DNA from: Streptomyces gobiensis
GTDB lineage: Bacteria > Actinomycetota > Actinomycetes > Streptomycetales > Streptomycetaceae
Direction: 5' to 3'
Length of the DNA stretch: 64,000 nt
NCBI RefSeq assembly: GCF_021216675.1
Contig: NZ_CP086120.1
Location: forward strand, 2,958,501 to 3,022,500
Below the pieces are notes generated by a model. That model saw only the letters and a list, made by a program, of their open reading frames with translations, did not search any database and was not told where the DNA came from. The translations under genes were made by a program, and so were the position numbers. Shown in pieces: positions 38,277 through 47,773 of the stretch. Position 1 is the first letter of the stretch. Every line of letters begins with the position of its first letter.

Positions 38277-39464
38277 ATGGATACTCAGGCGACCCCAGCG
38301 CGGTGGAGCGCCGCGGCGCGGGTGCGGGGCATGGGTACGTCGATCTTCACGGAGATGACGGAGCTGGCGCGGCGCACGGGGGCGGTAAACCTGGGGCAGG
38401 GCGTGCCGGAGCTGGACAGCCCCGCCACGCTGCTCAAGGACGTGGCCGACGCGGTGCTGTCGGGCCACAACCAGTATCCGCCCGCGCACGGTTTCCCGGC
38501 GCTACGGGAGGCCATCGCGGCACATCAGCTCCGCCGGTACGGCCTCGACTACCAGGCCCAGGGGGAGGTACTGGTCACCACGGGCGCGACCGAAGCCCTC
38601 GCCTCGGCGCTGCTTGCGCTGTGCGACCCGGCGGACGAGATCCTCGCCTTCGACCCCTGCTACGACGCCTACGCGGCGGACTCCCGGCTCGCCGGCGCCC
38701 AGCTCATCGGCGTCCCGCTGGTCCTCGACGGCGACGGCTTCGCCCTTGACGCGGACGCGCTGCGGGCCGCCGTAACGTCCCGGACCCGGATGCTGATCCT
38801 GAACACCCCGCACAATCCCACGGGCAAGGTGTTCACGGCCGGGGAACTGGCCGCCATCGCCGATATCTGCCGCGAACACTCGTTGACGGTCGTCACGGAC
38901 GAGGTCTACGAGCACCTCATCTATGACAACAGCGCGCACCATCTGACCATCGCGGCGCTGCCCGGCATGCGGGAGCGGACGCTGATCATCTCCTCGGCGG
39001 GCAAGACCTTCAACACGACGGGCTGGAAGGTCGGTTGGCTCTGCGGCCCGGCGCCGCTCGTGGCCGCGGCCGGCGCCGCGAAGCAGTTTCTGACCTACGC
39101 CTCTGGCACCCCGTACCAGGAGGCCCTGGCACGGGCGCTCGGTTCGGTGGAGGAGTGGGCGACCGAGCTACGGGGCACACTGCGCCGGAACCGGGACCTG
39201 CTGAGCGACGGCCTGTCCCGGGCCGGGCTACGCCCCTTCCGCGCGGACGCCGGCTATTTCGTACAGGCCGACGTACGGCCGTGGGGCTACCAGGACGGTG
39301 TGCGGTTCTGCCGTGACCTTCCGGAGCGGGCGGGCGTCGTGGCCATCCCCACCTCGGCCTTCTACGTCAGTGCGGACGCCCCCGCCTGGCTGGTCCGCTT
39401 CTCCTTCTGCAAGCAGGCCCCCTCCCTCCAGACAGCCGTAACCCGCCTGGCGACCGCCCGCTGA
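38277..39464 (+). CDS. Class I PLP-dependent aminotransferase
   Basis: 395 residues of fold-type I. NTPHNPTGKVF binds PLP, DEVYEHLIYD carries Asp/Tyr cofactor contacts, and Lys243 in SSAGKTFNTTGWKVGW forms the Schiff base. The C-terminal Arg-containing VRFSFCKQ binds substrate carboxylate. The N-terminal SIFTEMTELARRTGAVNLGQG matches the kynurenine/glutamine-transaminase-like subgroup also annotated as DapC, so the substrate cannot be fixed from sequence. The kynurenine genes 8 kb away make kynurenine a fair but unproven candidate. Confidence 0.9.
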   Translation: MDTQATPARWSAAARVRGMGTSIFTEMTELARRTGAVNLGQGVPELDSPATLLKDVADAVLSGHNQYPPAHGFPALREAIAAHQLRRYGLDYQAQGEVLVTTGATEALASALLALCDPADEILAFDPCYDAYAADSRLAGAQLIGVPLVLDGDGFALDADALRAAVTSRTRMLILNTPHNPTGKVFTAGELAAIADICREHSLTVVTDEVYEHLIYDNSAHHLTIAALPGMRERTLIISSAGKTFNTTGWKVGWLCGPAPLVAAAGAAKQFLTYASGTPYQEALARALGSVEEWATELRGTLRRNRDLLSDGLSRAGLRPFRADAGYFVQADVRPWGYQDGVRFCRDLPERAGVVAIPTSAFYVSADAPAWLVRFSFCKQAPSLQTAVTRLATAR

Positions 39465-39483
39465 TCCCGCCGCGACCGGCCCG

Positions 39484-39820
39484 CCGGACTTCTCCCCTAA
39501 CCCACCCCTTCCCGAAACTGGGGGCTTGCGCCCCCAGACCCCCACAGTGTTGTGGGCAGTCGTTCCGCTGGGCGTGGGGGCACCTCCCAGCGGTAGCTGG
39601 GGGAGGGTGGGCACAACCCCGGCCACCGGAGCCGCACCGGCCACCCCGGGGCCCGGGGCTACGCCCCGGTTTCCGGGAAGGGGCGGGATACGGGGAAACC
39701 CACCACGGCACCCCCGCAGCCGGGCGAAGCCCCGCCGCGCGGCGGCAGCCGCACATCGGTACAGCCGGGAAGGGGCGGGATACGGGGACACCCCCACCCC
39801 GGCCACCCCGGAGCCGCACC
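39484..39820. repeat. Dispersed intergenic repeat, copy C
   Basis: It follows the aminotransferase stop. Same module order as copy A: CCCGAAACTGGGGGCTT, then CACCTCCCAGCGGTAGCTGG, GTGGGCACAACCCCGGCCAC, CCCCGGTTTCCGGGAAGGGG and CGGCGGCAGCCGCACATCGG. No gene is seen in 39465-39969. Confidence 0.75.
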
Positions 39821-39969
39821 GTGATACGGGACGCCATCACGATCTCGTTCAGTCTGTGGTGGTGAACCTCTGAACTTCCTCAACTCCGCTTTGAGACCGG
39901 CCGGGCCGGGGAACCAGCCCGGCACACGTGACACAGCGCATCTGACGGCACAACACAGGGGGAAGTGCA

Positions 39970-40203
39970 ATGGGGGAATTCGGATTCATCATCATCGTCG
40001 TCGGTTTGGTCGTTGTGGCGGCCCTGGTGAGATGGCTCGTAGGGGCCGTGTCCACCAGCGGTGGGGGGCGTAGCTCTTGGCGCGGCGGATCGTCCAGTGG
40101 CGGCTACTGGGGCGCTGGGGGCGGGGGTGGGGGCTTCTCCGGCGGGGGAGACGGCGGCTCCTGCGCCGGCGGCGACGGCGGAGGTGGCGGGGGCGGTTGC
40201 TGA
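39970..40203 (+). CDS. Small membrane protein with Gly/Cys-rich tail
   Basis: 77 residues: one helix at the N-terminus (FGFIIIVVGLVVVAALVRWLVG), then a Ser/Gly-rich stretch ending in GSCAGGDGGGGGGGC. GGGGGAAGTG lies before the ATG. The two Cys may bind metal or form a disulfide. Such Gly/Cys-tailed small membrane proteins occur near spermidine synthase-like and DUF2617 genes in Streptomyces; the role is unknown. It lies 206 bp before DUF2617 on the same strand. Confidence 0.7.
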   Translation: MGEFGFIIIVVGLVVVAALVRWLVGAVSTSGGGRSSWRGGSSSGGYWGAGGGGGGFSGGGDGGSCAGGDGGGGGGGC

Positions 40204-40409
40204 CCCGCATTACCCAAGTGGTGGGCGCTCGTTGAACATATGACCAGTTCGGCCCTCGCCGGTATGGAACCCCAGCGGAGTTGGGTAAAACCGCTGTGGA
40301 CTTGGCACGAATCATGATTCGGTAAAGCCGTATCCGGACCCCACGTGGGCACGAGCCGGCGAACGAAGAGTCCCGAACCTCCACACTGTGTGCTTTGCGG
40401 AGCCGACCC

Positions 40410-40934
40410 ATGCTCACCACTCTCAAAACTGCCTACACCGACACCCGAGCCGGCGACCTCGCCTGGGCGCTCGGCCGGGAACCACTGCCCTCGCTGGCAG
40501 CGCTCGACCTGGAACTCTCCGGCGCCAAGGTGCAGTTGCGGCTGCTTGGCGCCTCCCATCAGGTACTGCTCGAAGAGGAGAACGGAGTCTGTTCTGAGAC
40601 CGTGGCCTGTATGCCCGGCAGCAGCACTCCGCTGCCGGTAGGCGTCTCCAAGCGGCTCGGCACCTTGGACTATGAGTTCGCCGCGCGCGTTGAAACCCTT
40701 TCCCACGGTTGCTTCGCGGGCCGTGCCCAGGAGCTGCTGGCGCTGGTCGCCGATCACCCCCATGGCCTCGCCGGGACCTTCCCCGGCAGCCCGAACGCGT
40801 TCACCGCGCTTCTCGTGCAGCGCATGAAGGGCCAGGTGTGCTGGCGTACCTGGCACTCCTATCCGCAGGAAGGGCGGCTGGTCGCGACCCGCACCCGGGT
40901 GGGCATATCCACCCCGGGGGAGGCCCAGGCCTAG
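40410..40934 (+). CDS. DUF2617-family protein
   Basis: 174 residues, single soluble alpha/beta domain. TDTRAGDLAWALGREPLPSL and VQRMKGQVCWRTWHSYPQ characterise the family. No catalytic motif is known. The ATG at 40410 gives MLTTLKTAYTD; no strong ribosome site. It lies 88 bp upstream of the spermidine synthase-like gene and is commonly its neighbour in Streptomyces, so a linked role is plausible. Confidence 0.8.
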   Translation: MLTTLKTAYTDTRAGDLAWALGREPLPSLAALDLELSGAKVQLRLLGASHQVLLEEENGVCSETVACMPGSSTPLPVGVSKRLGTLDYEFAARVETLSHGCFAGRAQELLALVADHPHGLAGTFPGSPNAFTALLVQRMKGQVCWRTWHSYPQEGRLVATRTRVGISTPGEAQA

Positions 40935-41022
40935 TACGCCGTTACTCGGTGTACCGAGCCCCCTGAAAATTCCACTCCTGTGGGTGACTTGATGGACGAT
41001 TAGTGTCACGTAGCGTTCACCC

Positions 41023-42708
41023 ATGATCGACCAGCCCGTGTCCGCACCGGTGGCGCAGCAGCCAGATCACGGGTCGGATGTGGCACCCGCGCAGCTGCCG
41101 GTGCCGCCTGGACTCGGCCGCCTTCTCGTCCTGGGCTCTGTCTTTATCTGCGCCGCCTGCGGTCTCGTATACGAGCTCGAACTTGTCGCCCTGGCCTCGT
41201 ACTTGGTCGGCGACTCGGTGACCCAGGCATCCATCGTGCTCTCCGTGATGGTCTTCGCCATGGGCATCGGCTCACTCCTCGCGAAACGATTGTGCTACCG
41301 CGCGGCAGCGGGCTTTGGCTTTATTGAGGCGCTGCTCGCGCTCATCGGCGGCGTTTCCGCTATGGCGCTGTACGCGTGCTTCGCCTGGTTCGGGGAATCG
41401 CGTATCGCGCTCGTCGGCTTCTCCCTCGCCATCGGGGTGCTCATCGGCGCCGAGATGCCGCTGCTGATGACCCTCATCCAGCGCGTCCGCGCCCAGGACG
41501 CGGGCGGCGCGGTCGCCGATCTCTTCGCCGCCGACTATGTCGGCGCGCTCGTCGGCGGTCTGGCGTTTCCCTTCCTCCTCCTGCCCTTCCTCGGTCAGCT
41601 CACCGGTGCGCTGCTGGTCGGCGTGGTGAACACGGTGGCGGGCGGTGTCGTGGTGCTGTGGCTCTTCCGGCACGATCTCAGCGCCTTCTGCCGGGGTGCG
41701 CTGCTGGTGGTCAACATCGGGGTGGTAGTGCTGCTCGCCGCGGCCGCCGCGTTCGCCGGGAGCTTTGAGGAGGCGGCGCGGCGCGCGGTGTACGGCGGCG
41801 ATGTACGGGTCGCGATGTGGACCGATGTCCAGGAGATCGTGCTCACCGAGGGCCGGGGTGATGGCGAGCCGGGTGAGCACCGTCCGCATGGCCTCGAGCT
41901 GTTCATCGACGGCCGGCTACGGGTGTGCAGCGCGGATGAGGCCCGCTATCACCAGGCGCTCGTCCACCCCGCGATGGCCTCGGGGCCGCACGCCCGGGTG
42001 CTCATCCTGGGCGGCGGCGATGGGCTCGCCCTGCGCGAAGTGCTTCGCTACGACGACGTACGGGCCGTGACCGTTGTCGATATTGACCCGGGCGTCATCG
42101 AACTGGCCCGTACCGATCCCCCGTTGAGCGCCCTCAATGAGGGCTCCCTGGACGACCCCCGGGTCCGGATCGAGACCGCGGACGCCTTCCACTGGCTGCG
42201 TGGTGGGCCCGGCCCGGGCGAAGCTCCGTATGACGTCATCATCTCCGGCCTCCCGGACCCCCGGATCACCGCCAGCACCAAGCTGTACTCCCAGGAGTTC
42301 TACGGCCTGGTCCGCCGCTCCCTGGCCGACGATGGCCGGGTCGCCGTGCACGCGGGCTCGCCGGTTACCGACCGCCGAGCCTTCTGGACGGTCGACGCGA
42401 CCCTCCGTACGGCCGGTCTGCACCCCACCCCGTACGCCGTCGACGGCCGGGTTTCCGGCTTCACCTCGGGCCCCGACCGTTCCCAGAACCAGCACGCCCC
42501 CGGCGTACATCCCACTGACCGCCGTACCGACTGGGGCTTCCTCCTCGCCGCCCCCGGCACCGCACCACCCCTCACCCTCCCGCCGGGCGACGCCCGCCCC
42601 AAGGCTCTCACCGAACCCGACCTGCACCGTGCGGCCATCGCGGCCGAACGCCAGCGGATGCCGGACCTGCCGCCCTCGACGCTGATGCACCCCCGCTATC
42701 TGGGGTGA
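41023..42708 (+). CDS. Membrane-fused spermidine synthase-like protein
   Basis: 561 residues. The N-terminal half has seven or so membrane helices ([33 protein letters not shown] onward, given here only by its start [15 protein letters not shown]). The C-terminal half is a SpeE-type class I methyltransferase fold with [30 protein letters not shown] and [10 protein letters not shown]. In family members the membrane part is of unknown purpose; polyamine synthesis or another aminopropyl transfer is possible. Follows DUF2617. Confidence 0.87.
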   Translation: MIDQPVSAPVAQQPDHGSDVAPAQLPVPPGLGRLLVLGSVFICAACGLVYELELVALASYLVGDSVTQASIVLSVMVFAMGIGSLLAKRLCYRAAAGFGFIEALLALIGGVSAMALYACFAWFGESRIALVGFSLAIGVLIGAEMPLLMTLIQRVRAQDAGGAVADLFAADYVGALVGGLAFPFLLLPFLGQLTGALLVGVVNTVAGGVVVLWLFRHDLSAFCRGALLVVNIGVVVLLAAAAAFAGSFEEAARRAVYGGDVRVAMWTDVQEIVLTEGRGDGEPGEHRPHGLELFIDGRLRVCSADEARYHQALVHPAMASGPHARVLILGGGDGLALREVLRYDDVRAVTVVDIDPGVIELARTDPPLSALNEGSLDDPRVRIETADAFHWLRGGPGPGEAPYDVIISGLPDPRITASTKLYSQEFYGLVRRSLADDGRVAVHAGSPVTDRRAFWTVDATLRTAGLHPTPYAVDGRVSGFTSGPDRSQNQHAPGVHPTDRRTDWGFLLAAPGTAPPLTLPPGDARPKALTEPDLHRAAIAAERQRMPDLPPSTLMHPRYLG

Positions 42709-42769
42709 CGCGCGGTGGAATGCCCACGACTGGGGACATGTCACAGGAGTCGTGGGTAGGCTCCGCCCC

Positions 42770-43492
42770 ATGGAGCATGAGATGTACGTTCCGTTCCCTG
42801 TCGGTTCCGTGCGCGCCGCGCTCGCTGAGCCGGAGCGCGTGGTGCGCTGTGTGCCGGGGTTGCAGCTGGACGCCCAGGGTGATGCGGCCGAGGACAGTGG
42901 TGCGGTCGAAGGGCGGCTGCGGGTCCGGATCGGGGGCTCCACCATTACGTATCGCGGTGTCCTGAGCCTGACCGAGCGGGAGAACGGTTTCGCCGTAGCG
43001 GGCGAAGGCACCGAGGCGCGGGGCAGCGGATCGGTGAAGCTCGCGCTCACGGTGGTGCCGCGGGACGCCGAGGACGGTCAGGGCACGGTGCTGGCGTGCT
43101 CCGGGACGGTGCGGGGCGAGGGGCGGATCGCGGAGTTCGAGGACAAGCAGGCGCTGGCCGTGGGGCGGCGGCTGCTGGACCGTTTCGGTACGGCGTTCGC
43201 GGAGAGTCTGGCGGTGGACACACCCGCCGATGACAACGAGCGGGCCATCCCCGGGATCCCGTCCCCGGAGGCTGCCACGGAGCCGTCCGCGGAAGCGGCG
43301 CATGCCCGGCGGACCATGATCGGGCGCAGCGCGGAAGAGGTGGACCACGCACCGCCGCGCGGCCGTTACGCGCCGGTTCCCGCGCCCGAGACCAGCTCCA
43401 CCACCGCCACACTGCGCTGGGCGGCCCCTGCGGCCGCCCTGGCACTGGCCACCGCGGTAGTAGTAAGCCGAGCCCTCCGCCGCCGCCGGTAA
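42770..43492 (+). CDS. SRPBCC/CoxG-like protein with C-terminal membrane helix
   Basis: 240 residues. The N-terminal about 150 form a START/SRPBCC fold like carbon monoxide dehydrogenase subunit G (VRAALAEPERVVRCVPGLQL, LTVVPRDAEDGQGTVLACSG). A disordered acidic linker follows, then a terminal helix (WAAPAAALALATAVVVSRAL) and Arg cluster, a tail-anchor pattern. The ATG at 42770 is preferred to one 18 nt upstream because the CoxG fold begins there (MEHEMYVPFPVG). Possible lipid or hydrophobic ligand binder at the membrane. Confidence 0.8.
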   Translation: MEHEMYVPFPVGSVRAALAEPERVVRCVPGLQLDAQGDAAEDSGAVEGRLRVRIGGSTITYRGVLSLTERENGFAVAGEGTEARGSGSVKLALTVVPRDAEDGQGTVLACSGTVRGEGRIAEFEDKQALAVGRRLLDRFGTAFAESLAVDTPADDNERAIPGIPSPEAATEPSAEAAHARRTMIGRSAEEVDHAPPRGRYAPVPAPETSSTTATLRWAAPAAALALATAVVVSRALRRRR

Positions 43493-43494
43493 CC

Positions 43495-43765
43495 CACCCG
43501 GGGGCAAGTCCCCCGAAACTGGGGGCTGACGCCCCCAGACCCCGAGGTGTTGTGGGCACTCGGTCCGCCCGAGGGGCGGAACGGGTGGGCACAACACCGG
43601 CCACCGGAGCGCACCGGCAAACCCCGGGGCCCGGGGCGAAGCCCCGGTTACGGGAAGGGGCGGGAATTGGGGAAACCCACCCACGGCAACCCCGCAGCCA
43701 GGCGGAGCCCCGCAGCCGGGCGGAGCCCCGCAGCCAGGGCGGCACCCCGCTACGTGGCGCCGCCG
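43495..43765. repeat. Dispersed intergenic repeat, copy D
   Basis: It starts 2 bp after the SRPBCC stop. Modules: CCCGAAACTGGGGGCTGACG, GTGGGCACAACACCGGCCAC, GGGCGAAGCCCCGGTTACGG and three successive GGCGGAGCCCCGCAGCC-like units. A trimmed version of copy A. Confidence 0.75.
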
Positions 43766-43797
43766 CACGGCGGCCCCATACCGCCTACGCTCGTTAC

Positions 43798-44616
43798 GTG
43801 ACCACCCACACAACCCAAGTCCACCTCGCAGCCGCAGAAACCGAGCTCACCATCGAGCCCGCCCACGGCTGCCGAATCGCCTCGCTGAAGGTGCGCGGCA
43901 CCGAGCTGCTGCGGCAAGGCGAGAAGTACGGCTCCTTCGTGATGGTGCCCTGGTGCGGCCGCACCGACCGAGGCCGCGTGGTCAACGGCGGCGAGACGTA
44001 CCACCTGCCGGTCACCGACGGCCCACACGCCATGCACGGCCTCGCCCGCGCCGCCGCCTGGCAGACCGTACGGATGAACGAAAGATCCGCGGCCTTCACC
44101 TATGAGCTGGGCATGGCCGACCCCTGGCCCTGGCCCGGCACGGTCACCCAGGTCATCGAGGTGGCCGAGGACGGCGGCGGTGTGACGCTCGCCCTGGGCG
44201 TGGAGACGATCGGCGACTCCTTCCCCGCCCAGGTGGGCTGGCACCCCTGGTTCCTGCGGAACCTGGGCCAGGGAGGCCAGGACGTCCGCATTGACTTCAG
44301 CCCCGAGTGGCAGGAGGAGCGCGGCGACGACGAGCTGCCCACGGGCAGACGGATCGACCCGCGGCCCGGCCCCTGGGACGACTGTTTCGGTATGCCGGAC
44401 GGCGTCGATGTCACCCTCACCTGGCCCGGGGAGCTGGAGCTCAAGGTCGTCAGCCGGTCCGCCGAGTGGGTCGTGATCTACGACAAGCAGGAGACCGCCG
44501 TCTGCGTCGAGCCGCAGTCCGGCCCGCCCAACGGGCTCAATACGGATCCCCGGCTGGTCACCCCCATCGAGCCGCTGGAGATTGCCACGACATGGTCATG
44601 GAAGGTCCTGGCTTAG
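43798..44616 (+). CDS. Aldose 1-epimerase family protein
   Basis: 272-residue galactose-mutarotase fold: VPWCGRTDRGRV, GPHAMHGLARAAAW (His of the active site) and VGWHPWFLRNL with the second His, and the catalytic Glu in CVEPQSGPPNG. Interconverts sugar anomers or hexose-6-phosphate anomers in the cytoplasm. The GTG at 43798 gives VTTHTTQVHLAA. The longer frame upstream reads repeat D. 10 bp upstream of pyrE, so the two are likely co-transcribed. Confidence 0.9.
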   Translation: MTTHTTQVHLAAAETELTIEPAHGCRIASLKVRGTELLRQGEKYGSFVMVPWCGRTDRGRVVNGGETYHLPVTDGPHAMHGLARAAAWQTVRMNERSAAFTYELGMADPWPWPGTVTQVIEVAEDGGGVTLALGVETIGDSFPAQVGWHPWFLRNLGQGGQDVRIDFSPEWQEERGDDELPTGRRIDPRPGPWDDCFGMPDGVDVTLTWPGELELKVVSRSAEWVVIYDKQETAVCVEPQSGPPNGLNTDPRLVTPIEPLEIATTWSWKVLA

Positions 44617-44626
44617 GCTCATTCCC

Positions 44627-45166
44627 ATGAGCGACGTTCGTGCTGAGCTGCTGCGGCAGATCAAGGAAAAGGCCGTGGTGCACGGCAAGGTGACCCTCTC
44701 CTCCGGGGCGGAGGCGGACTTCTATGTCGATCTGCGCCGGATCACCCTCGATGGCGAGGCCGCACCGCTGACCGGTCAGGTCATGCTCGACCTGACCGCC
44801 GATCTGGACTATGACGCGGTCGGTGGGCTCACGCTGGGCGCCGACCCGGTGGCCGCCTCGATGCTGCACGCCGCCGCCGCTCGCGGACAGCGGCTGGACG
44901 CCTTCGTCGTACGGAAGGCGGGCAAGGCGCACGGGCTGCAGCGGCGGATCGAGGGACCGGACATCAAGGGCCGTCGAGTGCTGATCGTCGAGGACACCTC
45001 GACCACCGGGGGCTCACCCCTGACCGCCGTGGAGGCCGCCCGGGAGGCGGGCGCTGAGGTCGTCGCGGTCGCCACGATCGTGGAGCGGAGCGCGGCGCGG
45101 GCCATGGCGGAGGCGGGCCTGGAGTACCGCTACGCCTACGACCTCAAGGCCCTCGACCTGGCCTGA
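44627..45166 (+). CDS. pyrE: Orotate phosphoribosyltransferase
   Basis: 179 residues, normal for the compact actinobacterial form. The PRPP-binding loop is VLIVEDTSTTGGSPL, and KAGKAHGLQRRIEG is the flexible catalytic loop. Converts orotate and PRPP to orotidine-5'-phosphate in pyrimidine synthesis. ATG at 44627, 10 bp after the epimerase stop. Directly followed by the parS-containing palindrome. Confidence 0.97.
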   Translation: MSDVRAELLRQIKEKAVVHGKVTLSSGAEADFYVDLRRITLDGEAAPLTGQVMLDLTADLDYDAVGGLTLGADPVAASMLHAAAARGQRLDAFVVRKAGKAHGLQRRIEGPDIKGRRVLIVEDTSTTGGSPLTAVEAAREAGAEVVAVATIVERSAARAMAEAGLEYRYAYDLKALDLA

Positions 45167-45175
45167 CCGGGTCCG

Positions 45176-45203
45176 GCCAGCGGTTTCACGTGAAACCGCT
45201 GGC
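45176..45203. promoter_or_regulatory. parS-like ParB site in a 28-bp perfect palindrome
   Basis: The core GTTTCACGTGAAAC (45183-45196) equals the central 14 bp of the bacterial parS consensus. Arms extend it to a perfect palindrome of 28 bp, starting 10 bp after the pyrE stop. ParB would load here to organise origin-proximal DNA. The palindrome could double as a hairpin terminator for pyrE. Confidence 0.8.
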
Positions 45204-45356
45204 GCGCCCGCCCGTGCCTTGGCGAACCGGGGAATCCAGGCGGACTGGAGCATCCGAGCGCGTCTGGGAAGATGGGTTTGACGATGACGTCGCCCCAAGG
45301 TCAGGGCCCAGCTCGCACCCATACGCACACCCGCACATCTCACAAGGAGCGGACAG

Positions 45357-46379
45357 ATGCCCATCGCAACCCCCGAGGTCTATAACGAGATGCTCGACCG
45401 GGCGAAGGCAGGCAAGTTCGCCTACCCGGCCATCAACGTCACCTCGACTCAGACCCTGCATGCGGCACTGCGGGGCTTCGCCGAGGCCGAGAGCGACGGC
45501 ATCGTTCAGATCTCCACCGGTGGTGCGGAGTTCCTGGGCGGCCAGTACAGCAAGGACATGGTCACCGGCGCGGTCGCGCTGGCCGAGTTCGCGCACATCG
45601 TCGCCAAGAAGTACCCGGTGAACATCGCCCTGCACACCGACCACTGCCCCAAGGACAAGCTCGACGGCTATGTCCGCCCGCTGATCGAGGTCTCCCGGGA
45701 ACGGGTGGCCGCCGGTCAGAACCCGCTCTTCCAGTCCCATATGTGGGACGGATCCGCCGAGACGCTCGCGGACAACCTGGAGATCGGCCAGGAGCTGCTG
45801 GCCGCGGCCGCCGCCGCCAAGATCATCCTTGAGGTCGAGATCACCCCGACCGGTGGTGAGGAAGACGGTGTCACCCACGAGATCAACGACGAGCTGTACA
45901 CCACCGTCGACGACGCGCTGCGTACCGCCGAAGCGCTGGGCCTGGGCGAGAAGGGCCGCTACCTGCTCGCCGCCTCCTTCGGCAATGTCCACGGCGTCTA
46001 CAAGCCGGGCAATGTCGTCCTCCGCCCCGAGCTCCTCAAGGACCTCCAGGAGGGCGTCGCCGCCAAGCACGGCAAGCAGAACCCGTTCGACTTCGTCTTC
46101 CACGGCGGCTCCGGCTCCACCGAGCAGGAGATCGCGACCGCGCTGGAGAACGGCGTGGTCAAGATGAACCTGGACACGGACACCCAGTACGCCTTCACCC
46201 GCCCGGTCGCGGACCACATGTTCCGTAACTACGACGGCGTCCTGAAGGTCGACGGCGAGGTCGGCAACAAGAAGACCTACGACCCGCGCAGCTGGGGCAA
46301 GCTCGCCGAGGCCTCCATGGCCGAGCGGGTGCAGAAGGCCTGCGCCGACCTGCGCGCCACCGGCACCAAGCTGAAGTAA
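45357..46379 (+). CDS. fba: Class II fructose-bisphosphate aldolase
   Basis: 340 residues, zinc enzyme of glycolysis and gluconeogenesis. HTDHCPKDKLD contains the zinc-binding His and catalytic Asp region, ITPTGGEEDGV the conserved Glu/Gly loop, NVHGVYKPGNVVL another zinc His, and FHGGSGSTEQEI binds phosphate. CAAGGAG lies upstream of the ATG. A monocistronic gene with its own terminator at 46409. Follows pyrE in the conserved Streptomyces order. Confidence 0.98.
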   Translation: MPIATPEVYNEMLDRAKAGKFAYPAINVTSTQTLHAALRGFAEAESDGIVQISTGGAEFLGGQYSKDMVTGAVALAEFAHIVAKKYPVNIALHTDHCPKDKLDGYVRPLIEVSRERVAAGQNPLFQSHMWDGSAETLADNLEIGQELLAAAAAAKIILEVEITPTGGEEDGVTHEINDELYTTVDDALRTAEALGLGEKGRYLLAASFGNVHGVYKPGNVVLRPELLKDLQEGVAAKHGKQNPFDFVFHGGSGSTEQEIATALENGVVKMNLDTDTQYAFTRPVADHMFRNYDGVLKVDGEVGNKKTYDPRSWGKLAEASMAERVQKACADLRATGTKLK

Positions 46380-46408
46380 GCACGCTGCAGTAAGCACATA
46401 TCCGCATT

Positions 46409-46442
46409 GCGAAAGGGTCCGGCACCCGCCGGGCCCTTTCGC
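46409..46442 (+). terminator. Terminator after fba
   Basis: A 9-bp outer stem GCGAAAGGG/CCCTTTCGC with an inner CCGG pairing; 30 bp past the stop. Symmetric and GC-rich, a likely bidirectional terminator. Confidence 0.75.
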
Positions 46443-46468
46443 CTGCCCGGCACGGCACACTTGGACGT

Positions 46469-46882
46469 ATGGCCATTCACGAGAACCTCCTCGGGGGACC
46501 GCCCCCGACCCACCTCCCCGACGACCCGGAGCCGCGCGAGCTGCTCGCGTCGGGCGCCGCGCCCGCCGATGTCGCCGCAAAATACCCGACCTCCTCCCTG
46601 GCCTGGGCCCAGCTCGCGGACGACGCCTTCGAGGCCGGGCGTCCAGTCGAGTCCTACGCCTACGCCCGCACCGGCTATCACCGCGGGCTGGACGCCCTCC
46701 GCCGCAGCGGCTGGAAGGGGCATGGCCCGGTGCCGTTCGAGCACGAGCCGAACCGCGGCTTCCTCCGCGCTCTGCACGCCCTGGCCCGCGCCGCTCAGGC
46801 CATCGGCGAGCAGGACGAGTACGAGCGCTGCTCCACCTTCCTCAAGGAGAGCTCGCCCACCGCGGCGGCGACCCTGTCCTGA
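46469..46882 (+). CDS. DUF3151-family protein
   Basis: 137 residues, mainly helical, tetratricopeptide-like. The segments SSLAWAQLADDAFEAGRPVESYAYARTGYHRGLDALRRSGWKG (start and end motifs only considered) and RALHALARAAQAIGEQDEYERC define DUF3151. Function unknown; widely conserved in actinobacteria next to fba. No obvious ribosome site before the ATG. Followed by a nested hairpin. Confidence 0.87.
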   Translation: MAIHENLLGGPPPTHLPDDPEPRELLASGAAPADVAAKYPTSSLAWAQLADDAFEAGRPVESYAYARTGYHRGLDALRRSGWKGHGPVPFEHEPNRGFLRALHALARAAQAIGEQDEYERCSTFLKESSPTAAATLS

Positions 46883-46892
46883 GCCCTTGCCG

Positions 46893-46933
46893 TCACCGGG
46901 CCCGCCAGAGATGATCTCTGGAGAGCCCGGTGA
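46893..46933 (+). terminator. Nested hairpin between DUF3151 and kynA
   Basis: Outer 8-bp arms TCACCGGG/CCCGGTGA (46893-46900, 46926-46933) enclose a 7-bp inner stem CCAGAGA/TCTCTGG with a 3-nt loop. 10 bp past the DUF3151 stop and 28 bp before kynA; either a terminator or a kynA leader structure. Confidence 0.65.
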
Positions 46934-46960
46934 CCCCGGGTGAGGCATTGAGGAGAAGCC

Positions 46961-47773
46961 ATGTCGGAGACCCCGAACCTGGATTTCGCAGGTACGACCC
47001 CCTACGAGGACTACGTACAGGCTGATGTCCTCACCCACCTCCAGCACCCGCTCTCCGAGGACCCCGGAGAGATGGTGTTCCTGGTGACCACGCAGGTCAT
47101 GGAGCTGTGGTTCACCGTCATCGTGCATGAGTGGCAGACCGCCGCCCAGGCGCTGCGCAGAAACGACCTGCGCGCCGCGCTGGAAGCCCTGAAGCGTTCC
47201 GCCTACGAGCTGGAGTCGCTCAACGCTTCCTGGAAGCCGCTGGCCCACCTCACTCCCGCGCAGTTCAACTCCTACCGCTCCGCCCTCGGCGAAGGCTCCG
47301 GCTTTCAGTCGGCGATGTACCGCCGGATGGAATTCCTGCTTGGCGAGAAGTCCGCGTCGATGCTCGTACCGCACCGTGGCGCACCGCGCGTCCACGATGA
47401 GCTGGAGAAGGCGCTGCACGAGCCCAGCCTCTACGACGAGGTGCTGGGCTATCTCGCCCGCCAGGGCGCCGGTATCCCGGAGCGGGTACTGAGCCGCGAC
47501 ATCACCCAGCGCTATGAGCCCGACCCGGACGTCGAGGCCGCCTGGGCCCGTATCTACGCCGGTGACCCCGACACCGGCCCCGCCCGCCTCGGCGAGGCGC
47601 TGACCGAGGTCGCCGAGCTGGTGTGGCGCTGGCGTAACGACCACTTGGTCGCCACCCGCCGCGCGATGGGCGCCAAGGCCGGGACCGGTGGCTCCGCGGG
47701 CGTGGCCTGGCTGGAGAAACGTGCCAGCAAGAACGTCTTCCCGGAGCTGTGGACGGCGAGAAGCCAGGTCTAG
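46961..47773 (+). CDS. kynA: Tryptophan 2,3-dioxygenase
   Basis: Heme enzyme opening the tryptophan indole ring to N-formylkynurenine. 270 residues, normal for the bacterial form. TTPYEDYVQADVL and LVTTQVMELWFTVIVHE (with the distal-pocket His) and FNSYRSALGEGSGFQS, the substrate-binding loop, are present, as is the C-terminal WRWRNDHLVATRR with the proximal His. First gene of a kynA-kynU-kynB-like set. ATG with GAGGAGA upstream. The stop codon lies within the first 104-bp repeat unit. Confidence 0.96.
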   Translation: MSETPNLDFAGTTPYEDYVQADVLTHLQHPLSEDPGEMVFLVTTQVMELWFTVIVHEWQTAAQALRRNDLRAALEALKRSAYELESLNASWKPLAHLTPAQFNSYRSALGEGSGFQSAMYRRMEFLLGEKSASMLVPHRGAPRVHDELEKALHEPSLYDEVLGYLARQGAGIPERVLSRDITQRYEPDPDVEAAWARIYAGDPDTGPARLGEALTEVAELVWRWRNDHLVATRRAMGAKAGTGGSAGVAWLEKRASKNVFPELWTARSQV

